From: Prolixibacteraceae bacterium
Lineage (GTDB): Bacteria > Bacteroidota > Bacteroidia > Bacteroidales > Prolixibacteraceae
Direction: 5' to 3'
Length of the DNA stretch: 64,000 nucleotides
Assembly (NCBI GenBank): GCA_019459485.1
Contig: JAIBEZ010000073.1
Location: forward strand, 1 to 64,000
Shown here: positions 1 to 8,739 of the stretch, piece after piece
Layout: each line of letters starts with the position of its first letter
How positions within the stretch are numbered: the first letter of the stretch is position 1
Position numbers and translations under genes: made by a program
The notes under the pieces: model-generated
The model's database searches: none
What the model was told of the DNA's origin: nothing
Seen by the model: the letters and a program-made list of their open reading frames with translations, nothing else

Positions 1-818
1 ATCACCTGAATTATATGGTATCCGAAATCACTTTTTACGACATTCGAAATTTTATCGCCCTTGAGGTTAAAAGCAGCCGCAGCATAAGCCGGATCGAGGT
101 TTCCGCGTCCCATGTAATCGAGTTCGCCACCGGTACGGGCAGCTCCGTCTTCCGAATAAATAACTGCCATTGGGCCAAAACTGCTTTCGCCACTTTCGAT
201 ACGGCGTTTCAATTCACGAAGTGTTGATTTTATCCTGTCTTCTTCTTCCAGACTGATTACAGGTAGCACAGTTATTTGTGCATATTCCAGCTTGGCATCA
301 ATTTGCGGAATTTCGGCTGGCGGTAAATTTCTGAAGTGAAGGCGCACTTCGGCAGGTGTTACAGTAACCTGATCAAGAATTTTCCCCTGCATCTGCTGAG
401 TCATCTGCTGGTTTTTAATGACGTCCTGCATGTCAGCTTTCAGTTCCATGATCGACTTTTTAAAGTAGGCTTCTACCTCTTTCTCTGAACCCAGATGCGA
501 AATAAAATACTGGATTCTTTGTTCAAGATTTTGATTGATCTGATTGTCGCTAACTATAATGGTGGTGTCCATTTCTGCTTCTGCAAGCAATAGCTTTTCG
601 ACCAGAAAATTTTCCAGTATCTCACATTTCATGTCGCCTTCTGTGGTGATTCCCTGCGCCTGTTGCTGCTGAAACATGCTTTCAATGTCCGATTTCAGGA
701 TAATATTTTTGCCAACTACAGACACGATCTGGTCAACAACTTTATCCTGTGCAACGGCTTGATTGCCTGAGGCCACAAATCCGGCGAGGATAAATAAACC
801 AATTATTTTTCTGATCAT
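1..818 (-). CDS. SurA-like periplasmic peptidyl-prolyl isomerase (partial, C-terminus off the left edge)
   Basis: Translating the minus strand from the ATG at 818 gives an open frame of 272 codons to the window edge. It begins with a signal peptide (MIRKIIGLFILAGFVASG..AVAQ), then a SurA N-domain-like helical region starting DQIVSVVGKNIILKSDIE, then a parvulin domain ending in GYHIIQV at the edge. SurA-type chaperones escort outer-membrane proteins through the periplasm, and Bacteroidota with many SusC barrels depend on such factors (family knowledge). The start overlaps the stop of the upstream lipoprotein gene (ATGA), so the two are translationally coupled. A second parvulin domain may lie outside the window. 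Confidence 0.85.
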   Translation of the reverse strand, partial: MIRKIIGLFILAGFVASGNQAVAQDKVVDQIVSVVGKNIILKSDIESMFQQQQAQGITTEGDMKCEILENFLVEKLLLAEAEMDTTIIVSDNQINQNLEQRIQYFISHLGSEKEVEAYFKKSIMELKADMQDVIKNQQMTQQMQGKILDQVTVTPAEVRLHFRNLPPAEIPQIDAKLEYAQITVLPVISLEEEDRIKSTLRELKRRIESGESSFGPMAVIYSEDGAARTGGELDYMGRGNLDPAYAAAAFNLKGDKISNVVKSDFGYHIIQV

Positions 819-1678
819 AAACGATTATTTTTTGTTTTAAAATATTTTACTTTTTTATTATCAATTCCGTCCTTATAAACATCTTTTTCTATTTGTTTCA
901 GAAACTGCATTTTTTGTTTGCTTAAAATCAAACTTCTGATGTCGTTATATACGTAGTCAATGGGAGAAGCCTTACCGGAAAGTCGATAATCACGAATGCA
1001 GACAAGATAGTAATAATTCATATCGCTGCTTTCCACAAACCGGTTTCTTTCCAAAAAGTGCTGCTGATTGCTTATTTCAACCGGTGTATTTTTCAACACC
1101 ATGTCAGCGGCAACCCACTGATCATTAAAGCGATCATAAATTTTTGCATAACTCACACAGTACTCGTTCAGTTTGGCCAGCTGCTCCGGATCATCACTTA
1201 CGCAGAGGTCTTTCAGGTTTTCAGGGTTCGAAACCTCCACCGGGACTTTGATATAAATGGCTTTCACAATATTCCGGTTCAGAATAAAACTCTCACGGTT
1301 TTCATTGAAATATTTCAGAATATCGGCTTCATTGACAGCGGTATCCATTTTTTGTTTCATCAACTCGTTTTTGTACCTGTAAACAATCAAAGAGTTTCGG
1401 TATTCATCGAGTTCCTTGCTTACATCCTTCATGTCAGCTTTCAAGTTTTCTTCCGCTTTCATCAACAGCAGTTCGCTTTGAATCCATCGCTTGATGTAAT
1501 CGTCGGCCCACAACGAACTATCGGTTTCATCGAGATAATCAGGAATGTTCTTCGACAACTCTTCCATGGTCAATATATGTTTGCCAACCTGAGCGATTGG
1601 CTCGCCCTTATCTACAAACAGGTTACAGGCTGTCAGAAACAACGCGAGAATAAGAGTATAGACGCCTGATTTATTCAT
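815..1678 (-). CDS. SurA-N-like lipoprotein of the PPIase operon
   Basis: This is a 287-residue protein with a lipoprotein signal ending LFLTAC, so Cys18 is the probable acylated residue. After it come VGKHILTMEELSKNIPDYL and long charged helices resembling the N-terminal chaperone region of SurA/PpiC proteins. I see no parvulin catalytic domain. It sits between two parvulin genes, overlapping the upstream gene by TAATG and the downstream one by ATGA, so all three are probably made together. It is likely a membrane-anchored periplasmic chaperone without isomerase activity. That role is inferred from context; the fold assignment is moderate. Confidence 0.75.
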   Translation of the reverse strand: MNKSGVYTLILALFLTACNLFVDKGEPIAQVGKHILTMEELSKNIPDYLDETDSSLWADDYIKRWIQSELLLMKAEENLKADMKDVSKELDEYRNSLIVYRYKNELMKQKMDTAVNEADILKYFNENRESFILNRNIVKAIYIKVPVEVSNPENLKDLCVSDDPEQLAKLNEYCVSYAKIYDRFNDQWVAADMVLKNTPVEISNQQHFLERNRFVESSDMNYYYLVCIRDYRLSGKASPIDYVYNDIRSLILSKQKMQFLKQIEKDVYKDGIDNKKVKYFKTKNNRL

Positions 1679-3624
1679 TAAACTGCTGGAATTTTATTGA
1701 GCACTTTCTTGTTAATTTTAACCGGATATTTCTTTTTCAACGAATCAATCCATTCTTTTTCAACTTGTTCCTGAAAGTCGGATGAATACAAACCCCAGGC
1801 GTCTTTCAGCATTTTCTGTTCGTTATTGGTAATTTTTCCGTGCACAAAGGTAGTTGTTTCATCAAAACCTTCAGGTTTTGGTCCGCTCCAAATGTAATAA
1901 TCAACCACCGGATTGTCGCCCTTCTCAACAGCAACGTCCGTAATCTGTATATTATTTTCTGTTGGAGTGTTAAAAACATCGGTTAATTCCTGTTTGGCAA
2001 CTTCGTTCTGATCCAGCAAAGATTCAACTTTGGTGCGGGTTTCACCGTCTTTTACCTGAATGAGCCAACCTTTGTAACGTTCGCCATAGTAATATTTTTT
2101 GCTGGTGGTTTCGTAGAATTTTTGAAGGCGAACACTATCGGTCGAAGCCACATCCCATATTTTATCTTTTGAAATATTGAAAAGCAGAATGCCATCGTGG
2201 TATTCCTTTATTATCCGTCCAAATTCAGGATGTTTTTTATCAAGCTGTGTATCTTCAAAGTCGAGCAATTGCTGATTAATGAATTTATGCAGCATCGTTT
2301 TTAACACTACATCTGGATTGTTTACTTCAGCCGAAAATTTCTGATCCTGAAGGTACTTGATAAAATCACCTGTGGCAACAGCCTTTTTCGCAAACTGAAA
2401 CAGCACATCGTTTTTCAGTGAATTGGCTGAGTTAGGCCAATCTTTTCGCAGAATGGTATCGGTTGCAACCGCAATCAACTTATTCAGATTTCCATCATTT
2501 GTTTTCAGCTGATATTCTGCCCTCAGTTTGCGGTCGAACGATTCATCGCTGTATTTGCTGATTGCAGGATTTTGCTTGATTTTTGTTTCCAGTTCGGCAC
2601 GTATTTTTTCAAGTGGTTGTGTAGTCCTCAGTTCGAGGCGTTTGATGATGTGCCAGCCGAATGGAGTGCGGATCACAGGAGAAATATCTCCATCGTTTTT
2701 CAGGAAAAATGCTGCTTCGGCAAACGCCGGAACCATGTTGGTTGGTGTAAAAAAGGGCATTACACCACCTTCAACTGCAGATTGTTTGTCGTCGGAATAT
2801 TTTTTTGCCAGTTCAGCAAAATCGGCACCGGATGCAACTTTTGATAAAATACTATCGGCCGACAGTTTCAAACTGGCAATGGTTTCTTCGGAAGCCTGCT
2901 GTGGAAACATTTTCATGATATGGGCAACTTTTATTTCTCCGGGAGTCAGACGCTCATCGTGAACTTTAAGAATATGATATCCAAAACGCGTCCTGATAAT
3001 TTCAGAAACCTGCCCCACAGGTGTACGGTAAGCAGCGTCTTCAAACGGATAGACCATCTGGAAAGCACTGAAATAGCCAAGCAATCCTTTATTTTCCTTT
3101 GCCGAAGGATCTTCAGAATGTTGCAATGCGATTTCGTTAAAATCGGCACCGGAAACTATCTGGTTACGCAAGTCGTTGATTTTGCTCCAGGCTGCAAGTG
3201 TATCGGCAGGCGAAGCTTCCGGAGTTACCATAACAAGCAGATGGCTGGCTTTGCGTTCGTATTTCGTTCTTTGGTAAGCTGTTTGCACCATTTCCTCGTT
3301 GAACGAAACATCGGTAAGGTAAGGTCGCGCCAGCTCTTTGCGATAACCTTTTAATTCGTCGATGAACGACTGAATGGTATCATAACCAAGATTTTGTGCT
3401 TCCATTACCTTTAATCTGAAATTAACATACAAATCGAGGTATTCGGCAGGTGTTTTTTTGTCCTTTTCGTCCAGAATATTGGTATTGTTTTTCTGGTAAT
3501 TCAAAGTAAACTCTTCTTTTGAAACAGGAAGTTTACCAATGGTCATCACAGTTTGGTCTTTCTTCTGTGCCGAAAGCGTGAGGGTAATTAAAGTAAGAAC
3601 TGCGAAGTGAAAAAATCTGATCAT
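1678..3624 (-). CDS. PpiC-type peptidyl-prolyl isomerase with two parvulin domains
   Basis: The 648-residue protein has a signal peptide (MIRFFHFAVLTLITLTLSAQ) and a helical N-domain. Two parvulin domains follow: the first from about residue 125 (RKASHLLVMV) to FGYHILKV, the second from about 230 (KVAHIMKMF) to FGWHIIKRL. A roughly 300-residue C-terminal region has no motif I recognise. It is expected to isomerise prolyl bonds and chaperone unfolded envelope proteins in the periplasm. It is the first gene of a tightly overlapping three-gene set and lies 79 bp downstream of guaB on the same strand. Two parvulin domains fit the SurA/PpiC family. Confidence 0.88.
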   Translation of the reverse strand: MIRFFHFAVLTLITLTLSAQKKDQTVMTIGKLPVSKEEFTLNYQKNNTNILDEKDKKTPAEYLDLYVNFRLKVMEAQNLGYDTIQSFIDELKGYRKELARPYLTDVSFNEEMVQTAYQRTKYERKASHLLVMVTPEASPADTLAAWSKINDLRNQIVSGADFNEIALQHSEDPSAKENKGLLGYFSAFQMVYPFEDAAYRTPVGQVSEIIRTRFGYHILKVHDERLTPGEIKVAHIMKMFPQQASEETIASLKLSADSILSKVASGADFAELAKKYSDDKQSAVEGGVMPFFTPTNMVPAFAEAAFFLKNDGDISPVIRTPFGWHIIKRLELRTTQPLEKIRAELETKIKQNPAISKYSDESFDRKLRAEYQLKTNDGNLNKLIAVATDTILRKDWPNSANSLKNDVLFQFAKKAVATGDFIKYLQDQKFSAEVNNPDVVLKTMLHKFINQQLLDFEDTQLDKKHPEFGRIIKEYHDGILLFNISKDKIWDVASTDSVRLQKFYETTSKKYYYGERYKGWLIQVKDGETRTKVESLLDQNEVAKQELTDVFNTPTENNIQITDVAVEKGDNPVVDYYIWSGPKPEGFDETTTFVHGKITNNEQKMLKDAWGLYSSDFQEQVEKEWIDSLKKKYPVKINKKVLNKIPAV

Positions 3625-3703
3625 GGTTATAATATTACTTAAAAAGTAGTTGCTAAATTATTGGCAGATGGGTTATTTATTACCGCTGTGGAACAGCGTT
3701 TGA

Positions 3704-5185
3704 TTATTGCCATTCGCGCGAACTGTAATTGGGTGATTCACTTGTAATACTTACATCGTGGGGGTGGCTTTCCTGAATTCCGGAATTGGTGATCCGGGTA
3801 AATTTAGCATGTTGAAGCATTTCTACATTTTTGGCTCCGCAGTATCCCATTCCCGAGCGAATTCCACCTGTTAGCTGGTGGAGAACTTCGTAGAGCGAAC
3901 CTTTGTATGGAACCCTGGCAACAATTCCTTCGGGAACCAGCTTTTTTATGTCATCTTCCATGTCCTGAAAATAGCGATCTTTTGAACCTGTCTGCATCGC
4001 TTCAACCGAACCCATTCCCCTGTAAGTTTTAAATTTCCGTCCCTGGAAAATAATGGTATCGCCCGGAGATTCATCAACACCGGCAAAAAGCGAACCTGCC
4101 ATTATTGAATGGGCACCAGCTGCGATGGCTTTTACAATATCGCCTGAATACCGGATTCCACCATCGCCAATTACAGGTACACCGGTTTTTTTGATGGCCT
4201 TGCTCACATTGTAAATAGCCGAAAGCTGGGGAATTCCTACTCCGGCAATGACTCGTGTTGTGCAAATCGAACCCGGTCCGATTCCAACTTTTACAGCATC
4301 GGCACCAGCAAGCACCAAATCGGTGGCAGCTTCAGCAGTGGCAATATTTCCGGCAACAAAATCAATTTCAGGATACTTGTTTTTGGCTTTTTTGAGCATT
4401 TCCAAAACATACATCGAATGACCGTGGGCAGTATCAATTACAATGGCATCAACCTGGGCTTTTACCAGTTCGTCAATGCGATCCATGGTATCGCCGGCAA
4501 TTCCAACTGCAGCAGCAACCCGCAGCCGTCCCTTTTGATCTTTGGAAGCCAGTGGTTTGTCTTTTGCTTTGGTGATATCTTTATAAGTTACCAATGCAAT
4601 CAGCTTGTTGTTTTTATCAACCACCGGCAACTTTTCAATTTTATATCTCTGAAGTATTTCTGAAGCCATTTCGAGCGAAGTAGAAACATTGGTCGTTACC
4701 AGATTGTCTTTGGTCATCACCTCCGAAACCAGTTTGTTCATGTCGTATTCGAACCGAAGGTCGCGGTTGGTTACAATACCAACCAAACATCCCTGTTCGT
4801 CGATTACCGGAATTCCTCCAATTTTAAAAGTTTTCATCAGGCCGATGGCGTCACGAACTGTTTTTTCTTTCGAGATGGTAACAGGATCATAAATCATCCC
4901 GTTCTCCGCACGTTTTACACTTGTAACCTGTTTGGCTTGCTGGGCAATGCCCATATTTTTGTGGATCACGCCAATACCACCTTCGCGCGCAATGGCAATT
5001 GCCATCAGCGAATCGGTTACTGTATCCATGGCAGCAGTAACAACTGGTGTGTTCAACCTGATATTACGGGTAAACCACGAAGATAAATCAACCTCGCGCG
5101 GTAAAACTTCTGAATAAGAGGGTATTAACAATACGTCGTCAAAAGTTAAACCTTCGGATACAATTTTATCGGCAAAAAACGACAT
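3704..5185 (-). CDS. guaB: IMP dehydrogenase
   Basis: The 493-residue length is typical of the family. It converts IMP to XMP with NAD+, the committed step of GMP synthesis in the cytoplasm. The TIM-barrel start ([18 protein letters not shown]) is interrupted by two CBS domains between about residues 95 and 210. The catalytic-cysteine loop [13 protein letters not shown] lies near residue 310, and the flap has [16 protein letters not shown]. It is encoded upstream of the PPIase operon with a 79-bp gap and may be co-transcribed. A TAnnTTTG element 32 bp upstream gives a short leader. Nothing unusual is seen. Confidence 0.97.
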   Translation of the reverse strand: MSFFADKIVSEGLTFDDVLLIPSYSEVLPREVDLSSWFTRNIRLNTPVVTAAMDTVTDSLMAIAIAREGGIGVIHKNMGIAQQAKQVTSVKRAENGMIYDPVTISKEKTVRDAIGLMKTFKIGGIPVIDEQGCLVGIVTNRDLRFEYDMNKLVSEVMTKDNLVTTNVSTSLEMASEILQRYKIEKLPVVDKNNKLIALVTYKDITKAKDKPLASKDQKGRLRVAAAVGIAGDTMDRIDELVKAQVDAIVIDTAHGHSMYVLEMLKKAKNKYPEIDFVAGNIATAEAATDLVLAGADAVKVGIGPGSICTTRVIAGVGIPQLSAIYNVSKAIKKTGVPVIGDGGIRYSGDIVKAIAAGAHSIMAGSLFAGVDESPGDTIIFQGRKFKTYRGMGSVEAMQTGSKDRYFQDMEDDIKKLVPEGIVARVPYKGSLYEVLHQLTGGIRSGMGYCGAKNVEMLQHAKFTRITNSGIQESHPHDVSITSESPNYSSREWQ

Positions 5186-5216
5186 TTATGTGTATTTTTA
5201 GATTCTGGTTGAAAGG

Positions 5217-5224
5217 CAAAACTA
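5217..5224 (-). promoter_or_regulatory. Putative guaB promoter -7 element
   Basis: The minus strand reads TAGTTTTG, matching the Bacteroidota consensus TAnnTTTG. The predicted start near 5210 leaves about a 25-nt leader to the guaB ATG. The same octamer lies ahead of recF. No good -33 TTG was found at the usual spacing. Confidence 0.55.
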
Positions 5225-5226
5225 CG

Positions 5227-5257
5227 AAAAAATCAGGTACAAATGTCCTGATTTTTT
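5227..5257 (-). terminator. Terminator-like hairpin upstream of guaB
   Basis: An 11-bp perfect stem (AAAAAATCAGG at 5227-5237 with CCTGATTTTTT at 5247-5257) has a 9-nt loop and T-runs in both directions. It lies between the divergent genes guaB and recQ, where neither needs a terminator. It may end a minus-strand RNA coming from 5260-5560 or shield the guaB promoter. Confidence 0.6.
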
Positions 5258-5319
5258 TAGAGGCTTCATCCCTATAAACTTTAATGTTCATTAAAAATTG
5301 TTAAGCAGAATAGCGAAAA

Positions 5320-5530
5320 AGAATCACCACAGATTTCACAGATTTACACAGATACGTTTTTTTGATTGAAATACTGATTTTAAGATAACTATCAGCCAAG
5401 ATGGAATCCTGAAAGGATTTAATTTGAATAACCGCGGGTGAAGTGAAACGGAACCCGCGGAAGACGAATGAAACAAAGGAAAAGGCGCATTCGGAAATGA
5501 TATTTGAAAAGGAAAGTTGTATGCGCCGCA
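5320..5530. repeat. Probable dispersed intergenic repeat with two hairpins
   Basis: The guaB-recQ gap (5186-5577) has no convincing gene. It holds a CACAGATTT/CACAGATTTA/CACAGAT near-tandem (about 5327-5352) of a kind I recall as scattered through Bacteroidota genomes. It also holds a perfect inverted repeat CCGCGGGT/ACCCGCGG (about 5432-5461) and GGCGCAT/ATGCGCC (5484-5490 with 5521-5527). The small minus-strand frames here look like read-through of repeat DNA, not genes. The dispersed nature is inferred from memory of similar sequence and needs a genome search. Confidence 0.45.
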
Positions 5531-5577
5531 AAAAAAAAACCACTTAATTGGAATAACGAAAAAAAGAGAACCAAACA

Positions 5578-7491
5578 TTGAGCGAATTCACACAAATACT
5601 GACCAAATATTGGGGCTATGCGGCGTTTCGCCCTTTGCAGGAAGAGATCATCGAGTCGGTGGCAAGTGGCAAAGATACACTCGGGCTGATGCCGACCGGT
5701 GGTGGCAAGTCGGTGACTTATCAGGTATATTCGCTTTCGAAACCGGGTATCTGCCTGGTAATTACACCTTTGATTGCCCTTATGAAAGATCAGGTGGAAA
5801 ACCTGAACGAGCGTGGAATCAAAGCCTTGGCCATTTATTCAGGAATGAGCGCACAGGAAATAAAAATTGCAATGGATCATGCTGCCTGGGGAAACTACAA
5901 ATTTTTATACCTTTCTCCTGAACGAATTTCAACTGAACGTTTCCGTGAACGCCTCAATCAATTGGACGTGAACCTGATTGCTGTTGACGAAGCGCATTGC
6001 ATTTCGCAATGGGGCTACGATTTCAGGCCATCGTACATAAAAATTTCTGAGCTGCGTGACTTGTTGCCCGATGTCCCAATTCTGGCAGTTACTGCAACTG
6101 CAACTGCCCGGGTAATAGACGATATTCAGGAGCAACTAAAATTCAGGACAAAAAATGTACTCCGCACAAGTTATTACCGAAGTAACCTGATTTACCTTGT
6201 CCGAAACGAAGAAGACAAAGTGAATTACCTTTTGAAGGCGGTTCAAAAAGCCAAAGGAACCGGAATCGTTTATGTCAGAAGTCGCAAGCAAACCCGCGAA
6301 ATCAGTGAACTTTTCATAAAAAACAAAATTTCGGCAGATTATTACCATGCCGGATTACCATCCAAAATCCGGTCGTCCAAACAGGAAAACTGGAAAAGCG
6401 GCAAGTGCAGAGTGATTGTCTCGACCAACGCATTCGGGATGGGAATTGACAAGGCTGACGTGCGGTTTGTGATTCATCTGGAATCGCCTGATTCGGTTGA
6501 AGCCTATTTTCAGGAGGCCGGAAGAGGCGGACGTGATGGGAAAACGGCCTATTCGGTGTTGCTTTTCAATAACAGCGACAAGCTAAAATTGCAGAAAAAT
6601 GTAGCCAAATCGTTTCCTGAACCAGATGTAATCAGGAGGATTTATGAAGCAATCTGTAATTTTTTCCAACTGGCGGTTGGCTTCGGAAAAGACCAGATTT
6701 TTGAATTCAGCATGGGAATGTTTGCATCCAAATTTTCGTTTCAAATTACCGAAGTTTATAACAGCCTGAAAATATTGCAACGCGAAGGTTACCTGGAATT
6801 GACCGATGAACTTGACAATCCGTCGAAAGTTTATTTTCAGGTGGGACGGGATGATTTGTATAAATTTCAGGTGGCCAACTCTGATTTCGATGGATTTATC
6901 AAGTTGCTTTTGCGATCGTACACCGGTTTATTTACCAATTATGTTTCAATTGATGAGCAATTGCTTGCGAAACGTGCCAATATTTCTCCTGAATTGGTTT
7001 ATGAGTTTTTAACCCGACTAAGAACCCAGAAAGTAATAGATTTCATTCCGCAGAAAAAAACACCATTCATCATTTTTGCCAAGGAACGAATTGATCCTGA
7101 ACGCATAAGAATAAGCAAGGAAAACTACGAAGACCGCAAACGCGATTACCTGAACCGGATTGAGGCCATGATTCATTATGCATCGTCGGGACACAAATGC
7201 CGCAGCCAGTTATTGCTTCAGTATTTCGGCGAAACCGAGTCGGTTAGATGCGGCAAATGCGATGTTTGCATGGCACGAAACGAGTTGAATGTGAGTAAGT
7301 ATGAATTTGATAACATCAGCGAACAGATCAAAAAAGTGATGGCTCAACCCTGCTTTTATGAAGAACTTTTAACCAAAATTGAAGGAAATTCGGACAATGT
7401 AGTAAAGATCGTTCGTTGGCTACTTGAAAATGAAAAATTAGTTTACAGGGTTGATAACCGGATGGAATGGAGAAAAGGGCAAATGAATTAA
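5578..7491 (+). CDS. recQ: RecQ-type ATP-dependent DNA helicase
   Basis: The 637-residue protein starts at TTG; no ATG lies in frame before the conserved KYWGYAAFRPLQEEII motif 0. It unwinds DNA 3'-5' during repair and replication-fork processing. Visible motifs are Walker A PTGGGKS (39-45), DEAH in VDEAHCISQWGYDFRPSY, TATAT, and QEAGRGGRDG (motif VI). A zinc-binding module has KCRSQLLLQYFGE..CGKCDVC near residues 540-565, followed by an RQC-like winged helix. There is no C-terminal HRDC domain, so this is a short RecQ. It may be transcribed with the next genes: a DUF5063 protein, exonuclease and methyltransferase follow on the same strand. Confidence 0.93.
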   Translation: MSEFTQILTKYWGYAAFRPLQEEIIESVASGKDTLGLMPTGGGKSVTYQVYSLSKPGICLVITPLIALMKDQVENLNERGIKALAIYSGMSAQEIKIAMDHAAWGNYKFLYLSPERISTERFRERLNQLDVNLIAVDEAHCISQWGYDFRPSYIKISELRDLLPDVPILAVTATATARVIDDIQEQLKFRTKNVLRTSYYRSNLIYLVRNEEDKVNYLLKAVQKAKGTGIVYVRSRKQTREISELFIKNKISADYYHAGLPSKIRSSKQENWKSGKCRVIVSTNAFGMGIDKADVRFVIHLESPDSVEAYFQEAGRGGRDGKTAYSVLLFNNSDKLKLQKNVAKSFPEPDVIRRIYEAICNFFQLAVGFGKDQIFEFSMGMFASKFSFQITEVYNSLKILQREGYLELTDELDNPSKVYFQVGRDDLYKFQVANSDFDGFIKLLLRSYTGLFTNYVSIDEQLLAKRANISPELVYEFLTRLRTQKVIDFIPQKKTPFIIFAKERIDPERIRISKENYEDRKRDYLNRIEAMIHYASSGHKCRSQLLLQYFGETESVRCGKCDVCMARNELNVSKYEFDNISEQIKKVMAQPCFYEELLTKIEGNSDNVVKIVRWLLENEKLVYRVDNRMEWRKGQMN

Positions 7492-7500
7492 AAATCTTTG

Positions 7501-7508
7501 TACTTTTG
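7501..7508 (+). promoter_or_regulatory. Putative -7 promoter element before the DUF5063 gene
   Basis: TACTTTTG matches TAnnTTTG. A start near 7515 would leave about 19 nt to the ATG at 7534. It allows expression independent of recQ. Confidence 0.5.
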
Positions 7509-7533
7509 TGGCATATTTTATAGAATACTTTTC

Positions 7534-8160
7534 ATGAGAGAAGAAGAACTGAACAGCATTGCCTACTCAAAAAATGTAATTGAATTCATTACCGTCGCCA
7601 ACGAATTCTGTAGCTTTCTGGAACGATCGGAAAGCCTTGAAACTCCCGATTTTCTTAGTCGTTTACAAAAAATACTTCCACTTTTATATTTAAAAGCCAG
7701 CATGTTGCCCGAGTTTGAATTCGAAGCTGAAGACGACCTGGAGAAATTTGTATCTGAAATGGATTACAACCAGATTCAGCAGAAAATACTTCGTCATACA
7801 GGTGCAAACGATGATTACCAGGAAGTTTTTCTATCGGGAATGCAGTTCAGCGAATCGGCACTTACCGCCAGCATTTCTGAAAATGTGGCCGATATTTATC
7901 AGGAAATGAAAGATTTGGTAATGTCGTTTCGGATGCTGAACGATGAAGTAATGGAACAGGCGGTCTGGGAATGTAAAAATAACTTTTCGCAACTGTGGGG
8001 TCAATCGCTGGTGAATTGCCTGCGTGCGATACACAACCTTATTTATGCTGAAAACACACAGGATGAACAGAATACAACAAAAAGCCAAAAATCAGAATTA
8101 AAAAATACAAACCGAAAACCTGATTGGCTGAACGACCGGTTTTCGAATCAGGGAGAATAA
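7534..8160 (+). CDS. DUF5063 family protein
   Basis: The frame opens at 7498, but the ATG at 7534 (MREEELNSIAYSKNVIEFITVANEFC) is the likelier start, just after a TAnnTTTG promoter. It gives 208 residues. The acidic, mostly helical protein matches my recollection of DUF5063, a Bacteroidota family often found next to a 3'-5' exonuclease and an SAM methyltransferase, as here. No signal peptide or membrane segment is visible, so it should be cytoplasmic. Function is unknown. The next gene starts 2 bp after its stop, implying co-translation. Confidence 0.75.
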   Translation: MREEELNSIAYSKNVIEFITVANEFCSFLERSESLETPDFLSRLQKILPLLYLKASMLPEFEFEAEDDLEKFVSEMDYNQIQQKILRHTGANDDYQEVFLSGMQFSESALTASISENVADIYQEMKDLVMSFRMLNDEVMEQAVWECKNNFSQLWGQSLVNCLRAIHNLIYAENTQDEQNTTKSQKSELKNTNRKPDWLNDRFSNQGE

Positions 8161-8162
8161 GA

Positions 8163-8735
8163 ATGATTTACAAAGAAAGCATTGATAAGGAAGAATTGGC
8201 CGAATTGCCACTGATTCAGTTTGAAGGTGAAATAATGTTGGTTGAGACCAAAGAAGCCTATTTGACATCGATTGAATATTTGGCTCAACAAAAGGTGCTG
8301 GGTTTTGATACCGAAACCAAACCAGCTTTTAAAAAAGGAGTTGTTTACGAAGTTGCCTTGCTGCAACTGGCTACCAAAGACCGCGCTTTCTTATTCAGGT
8401 TAAATAAAATTGGGTTGCCAAATGGCCTCAAAAATATACTTTCAAATCCTGAAATCGAGAAAATTGGTGTCGCTATCCGCGACGATATCAAAGGATTACA
8501 GAAGATGAACCATTTTAAACCCGGTGGTTTTATCGAATTGCAGGACAGGGTAAAAGACTACGGCATTCAGGATTTTAGCCTGAAAAAAATATCCGCCATT
8601 GTTTTGGGGTGTCGAATATCCAAAGCTCAGCGGGTTACCAACTGGGAAGCGCTGGAACTTTCAGAAGCACAGCAGATTTACGCTGCAACCGATGCATGGG
8701 TTTCACACCGCATTTACGAATCACTCAATCAATAA
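8163..8735 (+). CDS. DEDD-type 3'-5' exonuclease (RNase D-like)
   Basis: The start is taken at ATG 8163, two bases after the previous stop, giving 190 residues. The ribonuclease D/DnaQ-like fold is shown by FDTET (about residue 47, motif I with Asp and Glu), GVAIRDDIKGL (motif II), and YAATDAWVSHRIY (motif III, DEDDy-type Tyr and Asp). It should digest RNA or DNA from the 3' end using two metal ions. It lacks HRDC domains and is a single catalytic domain. It lies between DUF5063 and the methyltransferase. The specific substrate cannot be read from sequence. Confidence 0.88.
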   Translation: MIYKESIDKEELAELPLIQFEGEIMLVETKEAYLTSIEYLAQQKVLGFDTETKPAFKKGVVYEVALLQLATKDRAFLFRLNKIGLPNGLKNILSNPEIEKIGVAIRDDIKGLQKMNHFKPGGFIELQDRVKDYGIQDFSLKKISAIVLGCRISKAQRVTNWEALELSEAQQIYAATDAWVSHRIYESLNQ

Positions 8736-8739
8736 AAAC

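Noticed and set aside
1058-1669. 203-codon plus-strand frame
   Set aside because: It lies entirely antisense to the PPIase-operon lipoprotein gene, which has a lipobox and overlapping starts and stops with its neighbours.
5301-5578. Two 80-codon minus-strand frames between guaB and recQ
   Set aside because: They run through direct and inverted repeats; overlapping frames of repeat DNA with no domain pattern.
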